64,000 nucleotides of DNA, taken from assembly GCA_021229015.1 (NCBI GenBank), contig CM037777.1, positions 51,098,443 through 51,162,442 of the forward strand. The letters run 5' to 3'. Under the pieces are notes generated by a model that saw only the letters and a program-made list of their open reading frames with translations, had not been told where the DNA came from and did not search any database. Positions 49,712-61,339 of the stretch are shown here, piece by piece. A program made the position numbers and the translations under genes. The DNA comes from Solen grandis (lineage: Eukaryota; Mollusca; Bivalvia; Adapedonta; Solenidae). Positions within the stretch are counted from its first letter, which is position 1. The number at the start of each line of letters is the position of its first letter.

Positions 49712-51363
49712 CTGAAATATATCGAATATTATGTTTACGTATATTTATACAAACTTTTCTAATATATGCTTATATATTTATATATAATTATCCGACAAAA
49801 AGCACTTGAATAGTATTTACCCTCTAGTTTACTGTTGTTCAAAATGTTTTCAACTCTTTCTAGACTCCTCCCTTTCCTATGAATTGTCAATTTAACCCTT
49901 TCGCACAGGTCTTTCCATGGTGTCCTCCATGAGGAAAAGGATTAAAAGATTTGGGTAAACATGAACAAGCCGTATAATACCACAACCAGCTGGCAGTTCA
50001 CACTGACATAAAAAACCATGAGTACATGCAAAAGGGATAATTTATTAGTTTTATGCTTGGGTTTTACATCCCATTAACTGTTTAACAATACTTAAGCATT
50101 TTGGGAACTTATTTGCAGTAACTTTTTGTGGCTTTGTATTTTGCTACGAGCAGTGTAGAAAAAAATGGTCAACTTTTCCTATGCTGCGAGTATCAAAAAT
50201 ACAAAGCCATGAAAAGCTACTGCAACAAAATGTTACTTCAATATAATAAATATTCAAAAACATAAGAAGTCAACTTACACAGGTTTTAATGATTAATCAA
50301 GTTTTCTCAAGAAAGTGACATTATGAAAGTTGAAAGTGACATCCCCATGCAACCACCGTATTTGTCACCGACATAATACGAAATTTTAATCTGTTGAGTT
50401 GTATGAGTATTTGTGTCTTATGTTTTGCATGTATTTGAGCCAGAAAATTTATAGGTATATAATAAAAGGATATCTTTGTACCAGCCTGAAAGTTTTACCA
50501 TTTGACAACGTTCATCAAGCCAACACAGTTTTTTTGCAGCTTTTCTTTTCCCTTTCATATGTTATCCCTGATTTAGCAAACAGAGAAAAGAAAATGTGCA
50601 CCAAGTACTTACTTTCTTACTGCATATGAAATTTTAACTTCTTAAATATCTCAAAGTCATGGGCATTTAACCTTTCCCTCATATAGACTCATTTTGACCG
50701 CCCTCAATGGTACCACATGAAACCTGATCTGCAAAAACCACAGTTAAAAAACCCTTTCCAAATTAAATTACAATCCTTATTTCCAGACCACTGAGGAGCA
50801 GCGAACAGCATAAAGCCTGATCAGCCTGCGAGTTACTCGCAGGCTGATCTGTTTTTTTGCTGTTCGCATAGGTCTTTTACGGTTTCCTCTATGAGGGAAA
50901 GGGTTAAGGAAACCAAAAAAATCACACAGTATATGAAAAAAAATTAATTATAAATATAAAAGCCCCGGGTCTACAAACAATGATTTTACTTATTCAATAT
51001 TTAAATTTAAATTACTTCACAAGGTTAAATATCTTCAACATTATTGGTGTTATTTGCACTAATCTGTCCACTGTTTTAAACAGTGGCAGCTAACTTAATT
51101 TTTGAAATTCGACCTTCATTTTACAGAAGTTTCAAAATTAAGGAGGGGAGTATTTAACTTTATTTTTTGTCAAAATAAATTTTTATTGAGCAAAATGGTC
51201 TGTAAAAAAAAGAAAAGAAAAAATACTGCCTGAAGTAAAAAAGACTTACATATTAGGTACTGCCATGCATATGGTACTCTGTCTCCCAGCACATCTAACC
51301 TTGGCAAATACTGGAAGTTGACATATACACATCCTTCACAAAGTCTTGAATCTCTGTATTGCT
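49578..51363 (-). CDS. GPX7: GPX7-like peroxidase (glutathione peroxidase family), two exons, both with a 1-base frame break
   Basis: Exon 51363-51250 starts after CTTATCACAG with SNTEIQDFVKDVYMSTSSI and then, one frame over, RLDVLGDRVPYAWQYLI to a GTAAGT donor. Exon 49711-49578 starts after ATATTTCAG with HLEQPKWNF and then, one frame over, KYLVDKNGHVLNAWSPWTSV. The junction phase fits (1+2). WNF contains the Trp and Asn of the GPX catalytic tetrad, and WNFxKYLV...AW.P..SVE is closest in style to GPX7/8, ER-lumenal peroxidases that feed disulfides to PDI. The N-terminal exons with the catalytic Cys/Sec and Gln are not visible and may lie beyond the gap at 53492. Each exon lacks one base. In this indel-rich contig I favour assembly error over pseudogene, without certainty. 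The C-terminal end is undefined. Confidence 0.7.
49892..49946. mobile_element. 55-bp internally deleted hairpin MITE
   Basis: TTAACCCTTT joins directly to CGCACAGGTCTTTCCATGGT and ends AGGAAAAGGATTAA. Compared with full copies, the whole left arm and centre are gone. Confidence 0.65.
50667..50907. mobile_element. Hairpin MITE copy 3, 241 bp
   Basis: The ends are TTAACCTTTCCCTCATATAG and ATGAGGGAAAGGGTTAA. The centre is an intact GATCAGCCTGCGAGTTACTC/GCAGGCTGATC hairpin. It lies in the GPX7-like intron. Confidence 0.85.
51250..51363 (-). CDS. GPX7: GPX7-like exon, middle of the fold
   Basis: Two frames each encode half of a GPX segment: SNTEIQDFVKDVYMSTSSI, then LPRLDVLGDRVPYAWQYLI. One base is missing near ATTTGCC at about 51304-51310. 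The donor is a strong GTAAGT and the acceptor CACAG. Confidence 0.62.
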
Positions 51364-51388
51364 CTGTGATAAGAATGTTTAAAAGTGT

Positions 51389-51622
51389 ATAACCCTTTTC
51401 CTCATATAGACTCATTTTGACGCACTCAAAAGTACCACATAAAGCTGATTTTCAGAAAACCACAGTTAAACCTTACCAAATTTAACTACAAAATCCTCAT
51501 TTCCAGACCACTGAGGACAGCGAACAACATAAAACCTGATCAGCCCTGCGAGTTAGGCGATCTGGTTTTATGTTGTTCGCATAGGTCTTTTCATGGTTTT
51601 CCTCTATGAGGGAAAGGGATAA
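51389..51622. mobile_element. Hairpin MITE copy 4, 234 bp, next to a splice acceptor
   Basis: The ends are ATAACCCTTTTCCTCATATA and ATGAGGGAAAGGGATAA. The central hairpin has lost bases (GCGAGTTAGGCGATC). Its boundary is about 25 bases upstream (minus strand) of the GPX7-like exon acceptor. Confidence 0.8.
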
Positions 51623-53491
51623 ACGAAATTCATATACAATATTCTTCAATATCCAATTTTCTACACTAATCAATGAAGTTAATTTGTAGCATGTCTGGTA
51701 ATCCTTTTAATACTCAGACAAATCTGGGGGAAAGCAATCTCAACACCACAGTACCGATGTAAAATAATATCACTGAAAGATGCCACTGAATTGGACACTA
51801 TTAATAAATAGGTGATAAATTCCATTGCCAACTGCCTTTCCAATATTATGAATGATACTTAACCTTTTTGTATAAAAAGATGGACGCTAGGGGATATGCA
51901 TGTTTTTCTATACTGCCCCCTTTCATTTGGGTTAAAAATGCAGCCTCTTGAGTGTTTACACTTTTTATAGAATTTGCCATGGTGATAAAACTTTTTGATT
52001 TTGCAGACCAAGTTTTAATTTGTCTTGAGATTTAATGAGAAAAACATGCAAGCCTCATTAAGACAGCCTAAAAGGAAGCCTATAGAGTGTTCAGTTTTCC
52101 TAAGAATTCACCTGGTGAAAAATTGGTAAGAAATTATATGGCCAATAGGATGACCTAGTTTTGGCCCAATGTGATCCAGTTTCAAACTCATATGAGATTT
52201 TATGAAGACTACATTCTGACCAGGTATTATACTGGTTTGTAACATAGATCTTTCATAATTAAACGCTTAAGGGCGTCGTGGTCCATGGTAACATGCCTGA
52301 CTGTGGATCCAAAGGTAAGGGTTTAAGCCCTGTTAGGGCAAGTTTTTTCATGACCTTTCCGCCAGATACTAATTCAACACAGACCGTTGAGAGAAATAGT
52401 ATAAGAAATTGTTTCCAAATTGACTTAAAATAATAACTTTATACTAAATTGGTTACTTTATATTGAAATTACACTGCTCTGTGCTCCAATTGGTTACAAG
52501 GAATGCTAGACTTCAAACTTCTTACTGAAGATAACACATTTCTCAAACAAAAGCCCATAACCCATCATTTAAACCACATTCTGAGCAACGTTCCAACAAA
52601 CAACTGAAATTTTAAAATTTATAAAACAGTAACTAAATGTGACTAAAGCAAAATTTGTCATGTAATTTTATTGAGTAAGACAAAGATTAAACATATTAAA
52701 AGTTGCATACTTAAATGATATTTATTTTTGAGATTGATTGAACAAAGATTGTGGTAAAACAAAAAACAATTTTGAATTTTTTTTAAACTTAATAATTTTT
52801 TAAAATGAACATCAAATTAATTGTTATATAAAACTATTTGACCTATTTATTTGAATTTTTTTTTTAAAACCATTTTTTGTTATTTTTTTTGAGTTAGAGA
52901 TCACATTTGTAAAATTATAATTTTTCAAGACTTTACAATGCTAGAGAAATAAACTTTAAGGTTATTCTGAATAGACTTTCTCTATTTTTTTCCATTTTAA
53001 TCTCACTGCAACTTTTAAATAAAAGAAAAATCTCATGTAATTATTAATCCAGTATATACATTGAATTTAAACTCTCACCTTATTCACATAGACATTCTAC
53101 TTTACTTTGGCTATTGAAATATTCTTGCTTGTATGTGTGTGTGTCTTTTTTTATTTTCAACGAATTATCCTGAGACTTTAAAAAGACTTGCAGAAATTCT
53201 TTCTTAATTTAACACCTTGACCACTCTTATTTCATACTCCCAAAATTTTTCAAACAGCTTAAAACATGAACAAATTTTTAATAATACTAAATTGTTTCAA
53301 GACTGAATCCATAAATCAAAAAAACGTTTTTTCTGAAACTTATTTAATGATCTCAGTAAGCAATTACAAGGAGTCCATCATGACCCATAAAGTTCCCCAT
53401 TGGGAAATAGACCAATTTTAACTATGAAATGGAAGGGAAAAGCAAAACTACAAACACCTAAGAACTTCAAAAAAACAATAAGAAAAAATTT
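51623..53491. other. No exon found
   Basis: I searched the minus strand for the catalytic exon of the GPX7-like gene and found nothing convincing. A SINE relative occurs at 52266-52460. Long T-rich stretches elsewhere. Confidence 0.4.
52266..52460 (+). repeat. tRNA-derived SINE, diverged
   Basis: The head GGGCGTCGTGGTCCATGGTA, then GGGTTTAAGCCCTG at the B-box position. The body is similar to 26944-27060. Confidence 0.5.
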
Positions 53492-53591
53492 NNNNNNNNN
53501 NNNNNNNNNNNNNNNNNNNNNNNNNNNNNNNNNNNNNNNNNNNNNNNNNNNNNNNNNNNNNNNNNNNNNNNNNNNNNNNNNNNNNNNNNNN
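53492..53591. other. Scaffold gap, 100 N
   Basis: Exactly 100 N. Sequence character changes from indel-rich on the left to clean on the right. Confidence 0.99.
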
Positions 53592-54094
53592 ATATATGAT
53601 ATACTTTGTAGGTTTTGACATAGTGACAAGAGTATATACACAAAAACGTACACACTGACCTCCAGACATTGGTATTGAAAATGGACAAACGCGGACAACA
53701 GCAACATTAGAAAAAAGAAGGAAATTAAACCAAATAATCGACGGACATTTTGACATACGGACACAACACACATGTATTTATAATAGTTATTAGAAACCAC
53801 AATATTCATAATGGTAAACTTAAGGCATAAAATCAGCAAAATACACACATTGTCCAAGTATATTGTCGTATAAGAGGATGAGAGGTTGTTATCTGACGAA
53901 CCCATGCTACGCATCAATCAAAACCGTGGTTCACTAATCTGAGGTACATGTCCAAAAGCGTTCAATATCGCAATATGTTTATAATCGAACGAGACAAGTT
54001 AAAACAATGGAAATTGAAACAAAATGTAAGGAACAAAAAAGCAACACCATCAGAAGAAGAAAACATGTGACACAAATCGACTAGGGCGACATAC

Positions 54095-54232
54095 CCTCAT
54101 GGCAACATTTGCCGAAGCTGAGGTGGCAATAGGTTCCACTTGGGCAATCATTGGCACCACGGCACATGTATTCCCTGCCGGTAGACGTGTCCACGGCGGC
54201 ACCGTATCCGTCACACGGCTCTTCTGTCATGT
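54095..54232 (-). CDS. Lustrin-type cysteine module exon
   Basis: The acceptor is GATTTCAG and the donor GTATGT. It encodes MTEEPCDGYGAAVDTSTGRE, then six Cys in CRGANDCPSGTYCHLSFGKC C. Phase is 1 at both borders. The C...C...CP.G.YC...CC spacing recalls lustrin/WAP-like modules. Confidence 0.75.
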
Positions 54233-57200
54233 CTGAAATCACAATTAGTATTATAATACATCAGTTGCAAAATAAAGTGTGCACCCAAACTTCAGTTAAT
54301 TTGTATGGTTAGTTTGTTTCTAAAATAGATTATGTCTTATTTAAAAAATAATATTTTATGACCATTATCATGTTTATGTTTTACGGTAGTGTGCTTTGAG
54401 CCAAAAATTATGTATTCTGTATTCCAGAAAGAAATGATATATTTAATTTTTTCACGAAAATCTGAGTGCACACTTTCTTTTGTAAATTAATATAAATCAC
54501 CATCAGTACAGTATATGCGTATCAACTAAAATTGAGTACATTATCAATTTTTACAATAATTTAGGTATCCACAGCTCAAGCATGAGCACATTTAATACAA
54601 ACTAATTTGAAGTGCTACAAATTTATTTATAATCTTATTTAAAATTAAAATCATTTTTTAAGGGTCTACGAAAAATCTAAGTTAATAAAGATACATTTAA
54701 ACTATCTGTTACAGGCAGTATCATTTGCCTTAAAATAATATTTCAGAAAGCATATTCATTTATATATATCACATATATATTTGAGTACAGAAGTTACGTC
54801 AAGTTTACGAAACAAATATTTCAACTTGCAGAACGTTTCGTTAATGCCAAGTGCGATGTAGTAAATAATTTACTACTTTGATATAAGAACTCCATCTTCC
54901 GAAAAATAAGTTGAATTATGTATGATCAATGAGACGATTTTGACCTTAACGCATTTAAGACAATGCAATAAGAAATGTTTTAAGTAATGCTTGAAAGACT
55001 CTCGGGAAATGCCAAAAACCACCACATCTTTTGCAAGACTTGATCTTGTGGGCGCCATACCATCACAACTGTCCATCGACTGCTCGACTATCTGACGCTG
55101 CTGTTTGCATGCAGCGGCTTGGAGCTCACATTTATTGCCGTACATCACACCATCGGAGCCGCAAACCGGAGATCTGGTCAACATTAAGTTACAATTAACG
55201 AGCATTAAACAGAAGTGAAAATCAAACGTTCTATAAAGAAAGAGTGATATCATCACTTAAGTATTACCATAAATTATGATTTTTTAAATTAAATATGACG
55301 GTACTATACGTAGAGGAGATGATAATTAAAATAGTAATACAATGTGCTGCATTATATTAATCCATTTTATCAAATTCGTTGTTTTACTAAACGAAAAGTA
55401 AAGAAACTTCAAAGAATTGAACCAGGTCAGCGGGCGGGTGCATTACTTACTGGCAATGTTGATGACTTAGAGTTCAATCCTTTACCTTGTGAATATTCAT
55501 GTACAAATTTATGATTTGATAAATATTAATTAATTAAACATTTAAGTGGTGTATATAAAATTTTTTTTCTTTGCTCCTATGTAGAATCCGAGATACCTGA
55601 CCAGATAGGAGCTGTCTAATCAGTGTATGCCCTTTTAATACGATGATGAATTTGAATATGATTATAAAAATAATTCAATTTTACTTATGTCATTGATTTG
55701 ACCCCAAGGACTAAAGAAGTAGATGGTTGTTAAATACTATGGTTATTAACAAACAATTTTATTATACACAGTCAAACCTGTCATAAGCGGTCAGGCAAGG
55801 GAACAAGAGAAAGTGGCCGATAAATGAAGTTTAAATATATTACAAAATGCTACGGTTCGGTAATATTAAAATTAACCGCTACATACAGGCTGACCGCTTA
55901 GTACAGGTGGCCGCTAATACGGGTTCGACTGTATTTCACTTGAGAGATGATGCCAATATTTACCTGATGGCGTCGCAGCTGAAGCTGCAAACACACTTGT
56001 ACATGCCGTCGTCTACCAGCTGGCACGTGCCCCCGTACTGGCACGCGAGGTCGTCACATTCCGTGTAACTTCCTGACCCGTCGTCTATCTCACAAAGTCG
56101 TGACAGTGTAACAATGTGACAAGCATACAGACATGCGCCAAGGGGAAAAATGAACAACACCTAGCTTCTCAGTTTATGATTGATAAGTTATATGCATTAC
56201 AAACATACTTTAGCTTTTAAGTCATGTAAATACCCTTATAAATAGGTTTTTTTTATATACTTTATCTCTACATAAGTAAGTCATATGTGTTCTCACAAAT
56301 TGTTTTCGAAAGTGATATATCTTATCTCTATATAAGTTTGTTATGTAATATGTTATTTTATCAAATACTGTATGTATATCTTTATAAATAATATATTTTA
56401 TCTCTATATATATGTAAATAATTATTAAACTTTAAATATAATAAATGTAAATTTATATCAATATAAAAATATATAAAGCTTACATAATTCAGTCATATAC
56501 GGGCTAAATATATGAGGCTTATATCTATACTCATTATAAATAATTCAATATTTGACTTTTTCCTTAAAATCATCGATTTAAGATTTGATATATATATAAC
56601 AATTATCACTTTAAATAGGAACGATATTCGTATTATGGCCATGTCATAGCCTGATATACCGAGAGTGCTTCATCATACTCCTTCATTTATTAAATATACT
56701 AAATATTTAGTAAAAATGTTACCATGGTATCTTTAACGGTATAATATCTACCAGGTAGATTAACAGAGCATAAGGAAAAAAACACAGAGGTAAAGAAAAA
56801 AGTTAATACTGATTTGTTAACGTTTATGAATGCTTTCGATACACTTACACTTCAAACAACTAATGAGCATACACGGCTCAAAAAATGGAGTTTGCAGCAA
56901 ATGGCACGATTAAAGGAAGGGAAAAAAATATATTTCACTTTCAATATCTATAAGGTTCATTTTATATACTGCTAGAGAAAATAAAATCTTCTTCGTGCTT
57001 AGTTTTGTGCGGAAAAAACACGACAACAAAGAAACAGATCTGTGCTATAAACAAAGTCATAGCTCCAAATATGTATGGAACGACGTGTAAAAATAAAGGA
57101 AATAACGCTTAGAATAATAGGCCGCTATTGTTTATCACAAAATAGGCACACAAACTGAATATAAATATATGATAATAAAAAAAGGAAAAGTACAATATAA

Positions 57201-60200
57201 AGTTCCAAAATATGCAAAAAAAAAAAAGCCAGAAACATCATAATTTTATTTTCAATTAATATTTGAACTTATAAAAGAATAATCCCATTACTGTAATAAA
57301 TCGTTCTGTTTTTATTGTTTTAAAAAATCTTTATTTCAGAAATTATGAAAGTAATCACACAGAAATTCTACAGCTACATCAAGTATCTCTTAAACCTGTT
57401 TTTTTTTTTTTTATCTAAAAGGATGAAACATCTGCAGATTTGTAATAATTACTTTTCTAGTTATTTTAGATCATACTTTATTTTTCTGTTCGGATAATTT
57501 TCGAAGCGAGACAAAAAATAAATATGAATTTTAAACATATTTTACAAATACCACGTAATAAATATAATTACGAGAGTTATTGAATATATTAAAACTATGG
57601 TCGTACTTTACCATAAAAAATCTCTTTTTTTGCATTTGTTATTCATATTACATGATTTTTTAAAAATTAAATGAGGTTACAAATGCCTTCTTAGAATTGT
57701 TGTTGTCTTTTAGAACAATGTAACATTTAGAAATAACATTGTTATTCCAAAAGCTGTCGTGACTTATGACCACTCAAATATACCAGCAAATGTTTCATCC
57801 AAACAAATAAAACAGACAAAAGGGACATTTTAAAACGTGACTGCGACGTCATATGCATATGACCTCATACTGACGTCATATTACCTCCTGAAGCTGTGAT
57901 TTCATCACAGTCCCCACTCCGGACTACAACGAGGTCTACCGAGTGGCGACACGCTGCCTTGTCCATGTGGCACTTGGTCGGATAGGTCCTGTCGTCACTG
58001 GCGCAAACCGGGCTCTCTATGATTGGACAAACCTCCGGGCACACGCAACGGTTGTTTTCACATCGAGCTCCGAATTTACACTTCTCACCATTGCATTCAT
58101 CTGTGGAAAGCATATTTGATCGCTTGCTTAGGCTAGTTAAACCTTTACTTCATGAATATTCAAATACAATTTTTTGTAAATCTCGATTTCGCCGATGTAT
58201 CGAGAATTGCTACCGACACTGGAGGCCAAATTTGCTGTTGATAAGAGATTAATATATCCATCACACATTCTTTTTAATGCTGGAATCCGAGTATGCCATT
58301 GTATCGAATGCCGATGTATCGAGGGTTGACTGTATGTGCAAAAAGTGGAGACCCTGATTTGTTTATTAAGGTGTCAAAACAAGTCTGTCTGTACGAGTTC
58401 AAGAGTTATAGTATGTTCCTAAAGACGTTGTTTTATTTTGGGTAGTCAGATGGCACCATGAGAGGATCCAAAGGGGGGGGGGGGGGGTCCGAATATATAC
58501 ATATACTGTATATATCATAATGGAACTGCATAATTATATGTATTTTTGACGTGATTGCCATATTTTTTTTTCAATCGAGCAATGTTTGAAAAATATCAAC
58601 ATGTACCTATACCATTGCATGTGATTACAAATTTCTAGTCTTAGAGTCTTCTTTCACTATTTATGGTGCAACAACCTAGTCAGTTGTAGATTCAGTAAAA
58701 AATATTGAGGCACTTCAAAATAACTGAAGCTTAGGTTAAATATGACCGTAAGGTTCAATCAATATTGTGACGTTCGAAATGTCTGTTAAAAAATAAGCGA
58801 TGTCAGTCATATATGCTTGTTTATTGCCGAGCTCGTCTTTTGGGAAATTAAGCCGTCTGAATTTTTCATTAACGTAAAAACCCCCAGAAATAAACAAGAA
58901 AAATAGCGTATTTTCATGTTGCCTTAATGACATCATGTCATTTTTTTTACCATTATTTTGCATAGCAAACATTTTGTATTACTTCCGTTGTGTTATAAGT
59001 CGTTGATTTCAGTGGAATATCATTTTTAATTCATAGCATGAAAAGGAAAATCAATATTTATTTTCTTCCTCACTAGAATTAAAAATGACATTATACTGAA
59101 ACGAACATTTTTCTTTTTATTTAATGCTTTTCTGACACACTTTACACATTGTAGGTGGGTTTAAAATAAAATTTACCCGTAGAGAGCCCCATATTCACTG
59201 AAGTCGCACTTACGAAATCGTTATTTGGTCTAAAATAATCTAATAAAGGAACACAAAAAGAATTTGTAATCCATTTTTCATTCAGTGATATTTCCACATA
59301 ATCCACCGAAAAGCATTTTCTTTTGCAATGACCATGAATGCAAAGACTTTTATCCTTGTCTATTGATAACTCTGGAAGTGATCGATGTTGCGTATTTTAA
59401 GACAGATGTATCTGATAAACTGAAATAAAACATGTATATATGTTGTATGTAAATGATTTTGAAATAAGATATCCACGATAAAGGATAATGATTTTCTTGT
59501 GTGTGTGTATGTGTGTGTTTTGCGTATTTCATAATTTGGATAAACTTTCTTTCCTCTTTGGAGATATAGTTATCTCTACACTGAAGAAAATATAATTTTC
59601 TCCCGGGCGTTTTGTTAGTCTTTTTACCAAAAGAATAGATTCAAGCGTGTTCTCCTGTGCAAATGATAAAAAAAACCCAGCGAATTGCGCTGATGAGAGA
59701 GTTTCAAACTGTTTTGAAATCGAAGCAAAAAAATACAACAATGCAAAGTCTATATGTTTCATTTAGTTTATGATAACGCATGTCTTAATATCAGTTCAAA
59801 TGGAGATAAAATACAACCTAGATGGCCCTTATTTTAATACAAACGTATATGAATCTCGTTCGTCAAACTAGCACAATGACATTAGATAAACTATTCTGTG
59901 CTTTTGGTGAAAGATTAAAGACTGACCGTGTATATATTACAAGATGAATAGTCTAGATAAGAACATGTTATTTGGTACATATATTTATCACCATTTTCAG
60001 AATAATATTCAAAAGAGAAAGAGTTCTTGCCCCTTGTTCTCCATCTATGGCTACAGTATGCAACCTATATTTGAGTGTGACGTTTAAGCATTTTTGAGAA
60101 CTGTGGGCTTCTTCAACTCGGAATAAAAAAAAACACCCTTGTAACATTGTAAGAATACAAGATGACGTACCACATTCTTTGTAGGAAGTGATCCAGAGTT

Positions 60201-61064
60201 TCCTCCCCTTCCTGCAGGACGCAGCGCGCAACTCACACTCGCTGTCATACGTGACGCCGTCCGACCCGCAAAGCGTCATCCCGATCTGGAAAACAGGGAT
60301 GTTTAAGGTAAGCCACCCATCACTATATACTAATCATGGCCCTTCAAATGCTTAAAAGACTTCAATGCAGATACAAGCTTCCAGTGACATGGAGTTATAT
60401 GCAAAGTCTGCAAAGGCTTGCATTTACAATAAAATTCTAAAGATCACTTTGTGGACTAATATCACAATAATCATTACATGATTGATAAATTACGTTAAGT
60501 ATAGACCCATGTATCACTATCGTAGTATATGGGACAAACTAATAAAAAAATCATCAAAAGTATAAAAACCGTTTTAATTATATTAGTTTGTGGACATGAA
60601 ATTACCAAAAAAATGCCGCTTTCAGTTTATCACTGTTATTATAACTCCTATGAAATACAAGTAGACAAACTGTATGATTTATCATTTCTCGTGAACTAAT
60701 TTGAAAACTGTCATGCATGCGGTATATTGTATATGTTTATCAATCAGTCAAGTTGTTGATATGCCTGAGTTTACCGTCGCTGTGACAGTGGTTCAGTCAG
60801 CTGGGGGTAATACAGGAAGAACATCAACCTACAGCAGCCAACTGAAAGGCTTTTGAATTGGCAAGAGCTTGAACAACACTGAAAATCTATTGCTGCAAAA
60901 ATGCCTTTAAAACCAATTTTGTGTCACCTGCTGTAAGCAGAGGCGACACATAGGGATCACTTTACTGTCGTCTGTCTGTCCATCCATCCGTCCGTCTGTC
61001 TGTCCGTCATATTTTTTCCGTCAAACATCAGGTGACACGCATGTTCCAGAGAACACTCTCGTTT

Positions 61065-61103
<39 letters not shown>

Positions 61104-61214
61104 TAAATAAACAATACACAATCAACCAAGACATACCTTTTCGCAATCGGATGGACAAACGCAGCGTGAAATGTTGTCTTCCGTTTGGCAAACGGAGTAG
61201 AACTGACACACGGT
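54095..61214 (-). CDS. Agrin-like multi-Kazal / follistatin-EGF modular protein, 6 exons, partial at both ends
   Basis: Minus-strand exons 61214-61137, 60285-60171, 58100-57885, 56084-55964, 55173-55061 and 54232-54095 join in one frame (about 260 residues). Module order: EGF/follistatin-like (CQFYSVC...CVCPSDC), Kazal (LCGSDGVTYDSECEL), EGF/follistatin plus Kazal in one exon, EGF/follistatin, Kazal (PVCGSDGVMYGNKCEL), then a lustrin-type cysteine module (CPSGTYCHLSFGKCC). Such proteins are secreted or cell-surface; Kazal modules often bind or inhibit serine proteases or growth factors. Agrin is the closest architecture I know. Module borders mostly use phase-1 introns, as in shuffled extracellular modules. 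No signal peptide, laminin-G or membrane segment is seen, so the gene extends beyond these exons. Identity as true agrin is not shown. Confidence 0.82.
55061..55173 (-). CDS. Kazal exon
   Basis: It encodes SPVCGSDGVMYGNKCELQAA, ACKQQRQIVEQSMDSCDG. Together with the Cys at the end of the previous exon this makes the six-Cys Kazal pattern. The split Arg codon (AG+A) confirms the join. Confidence 0.82.
55769..55933. mobile_element. MITE with 25-bp inverted ends
   Basis: The ends ACAGTCAAACCTGTCATAAG and GCTAATACGGGTTCGACTGT are inverted relatives, followed inward by GCGGTC and GTGGCC. It lies in the intron between Kazal-gene exons. The open frame 55847-56068 overlaps it by chance. Confidence 0.6.
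55964..56084 (-). CDS. EGF/follistatin-like exon
   Basis: It encodes DGSGSYTECDDLACQYGGTC and KCVCSFSCDAI, and ends before GTAAAT. The start at 56084, after GAGATAG, is chosen because it gives the required two-base phase. An AG four bases earlier would break the frame. Confidence 0.75.
56089..57884. other. Intron, AT-rich
   Basis: No further Cys-rich exon is seen on either strand. The short ATATAT tracts at about 56220-56480 are low complexity. Confidence 0.4.
57885..58100 (-). CDS. EGF/follistatin plus Kazal exon
   Basis: It encodes ECNGEKCKFGARCENNRCVC, PEVC, then SPVCASDDRTYPTKCHMDKA ACRHSV...GDCDE. The Kazal GSDG is changed to ASDD. Both borders are phase 1 (CTTTCCACAG acceptor, GTAATA donor). 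Confidence 0.85.
58160..58340. repeat. Fragment of a dispersed repeat
   Basis: TCGATTTCGCCGATGTATCG and GCCGATGTATCGAGGGTTGA occur about 140 bases apart. The right end, GGTTGACTGTATG, looks like an element terminus. Confidence 0.4.
58341..60170. other. Intron, no exon seen
   Basis: A run of 13 G lies at about 58475-58487. The minus-strand open frames at 58736-58972 and 59529-59762 lack Cys spacing or splice support. Confidence 0.4.
60171..60285 (-). CDS. Kazal exon
   Basis: The acceptor is CCCTGTTTTCCAG and the donor GTACGT. It encodes IGMTLCGSDGVTYDSECELR AASCRKGRKLWITSYKEC. It enters in phase 0 and leaves in phase 1, joining GAT (Asp) of the next exon. Confidence 0.85.
60900..61050. repeat. 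Repeat fragment with TCTGTC/TCCGTC tract
   Basis: TGTCACCTGCTGTAAGCAGA and CAGGTGACACGCATG flank a run of TCCGTC/TGTC repeats; GTGTCACCTG and CAGGTGACAC are inverted. Confidence 0.5.
61066..61098. repeat. (AAT)n microsatellite
   Basis: About eleven AAT units immediately downstream of the 61214-61137 exon on the minus strand. Confidence 0.9.
61137..61214 (-). CDS. EGF/follistatin-like exon (most 5' found)
   Basis: It encodes TVCQFYSVCQTEDNISRCVC and PSDCEK, ending phase 0 before GTATGT. The 5' border after GCAAG is weak. The frame stays open a few codons further (YGASK), so the true acceptor may differ. Confidence 0.65.
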
Positions 61215-61339
61215 CTTGCTTGCACCATATATTTATAAATCGAAAAACCTTTTTAAAAACTCATCCCAATTGAACAAATATCGAAAAAAAAAATCATCAC
61301 CAAATGAAATAAAACGCCGAAAAAACTTCACCATATGAA

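Noticed and set aside
61021..61209. Minus-strand open frame MSVLLRLPNGRQHF
   Set aside because: It is a shadow of the EGF/follistatin-like exon in another frame, continuing into the AAT microsatellite.
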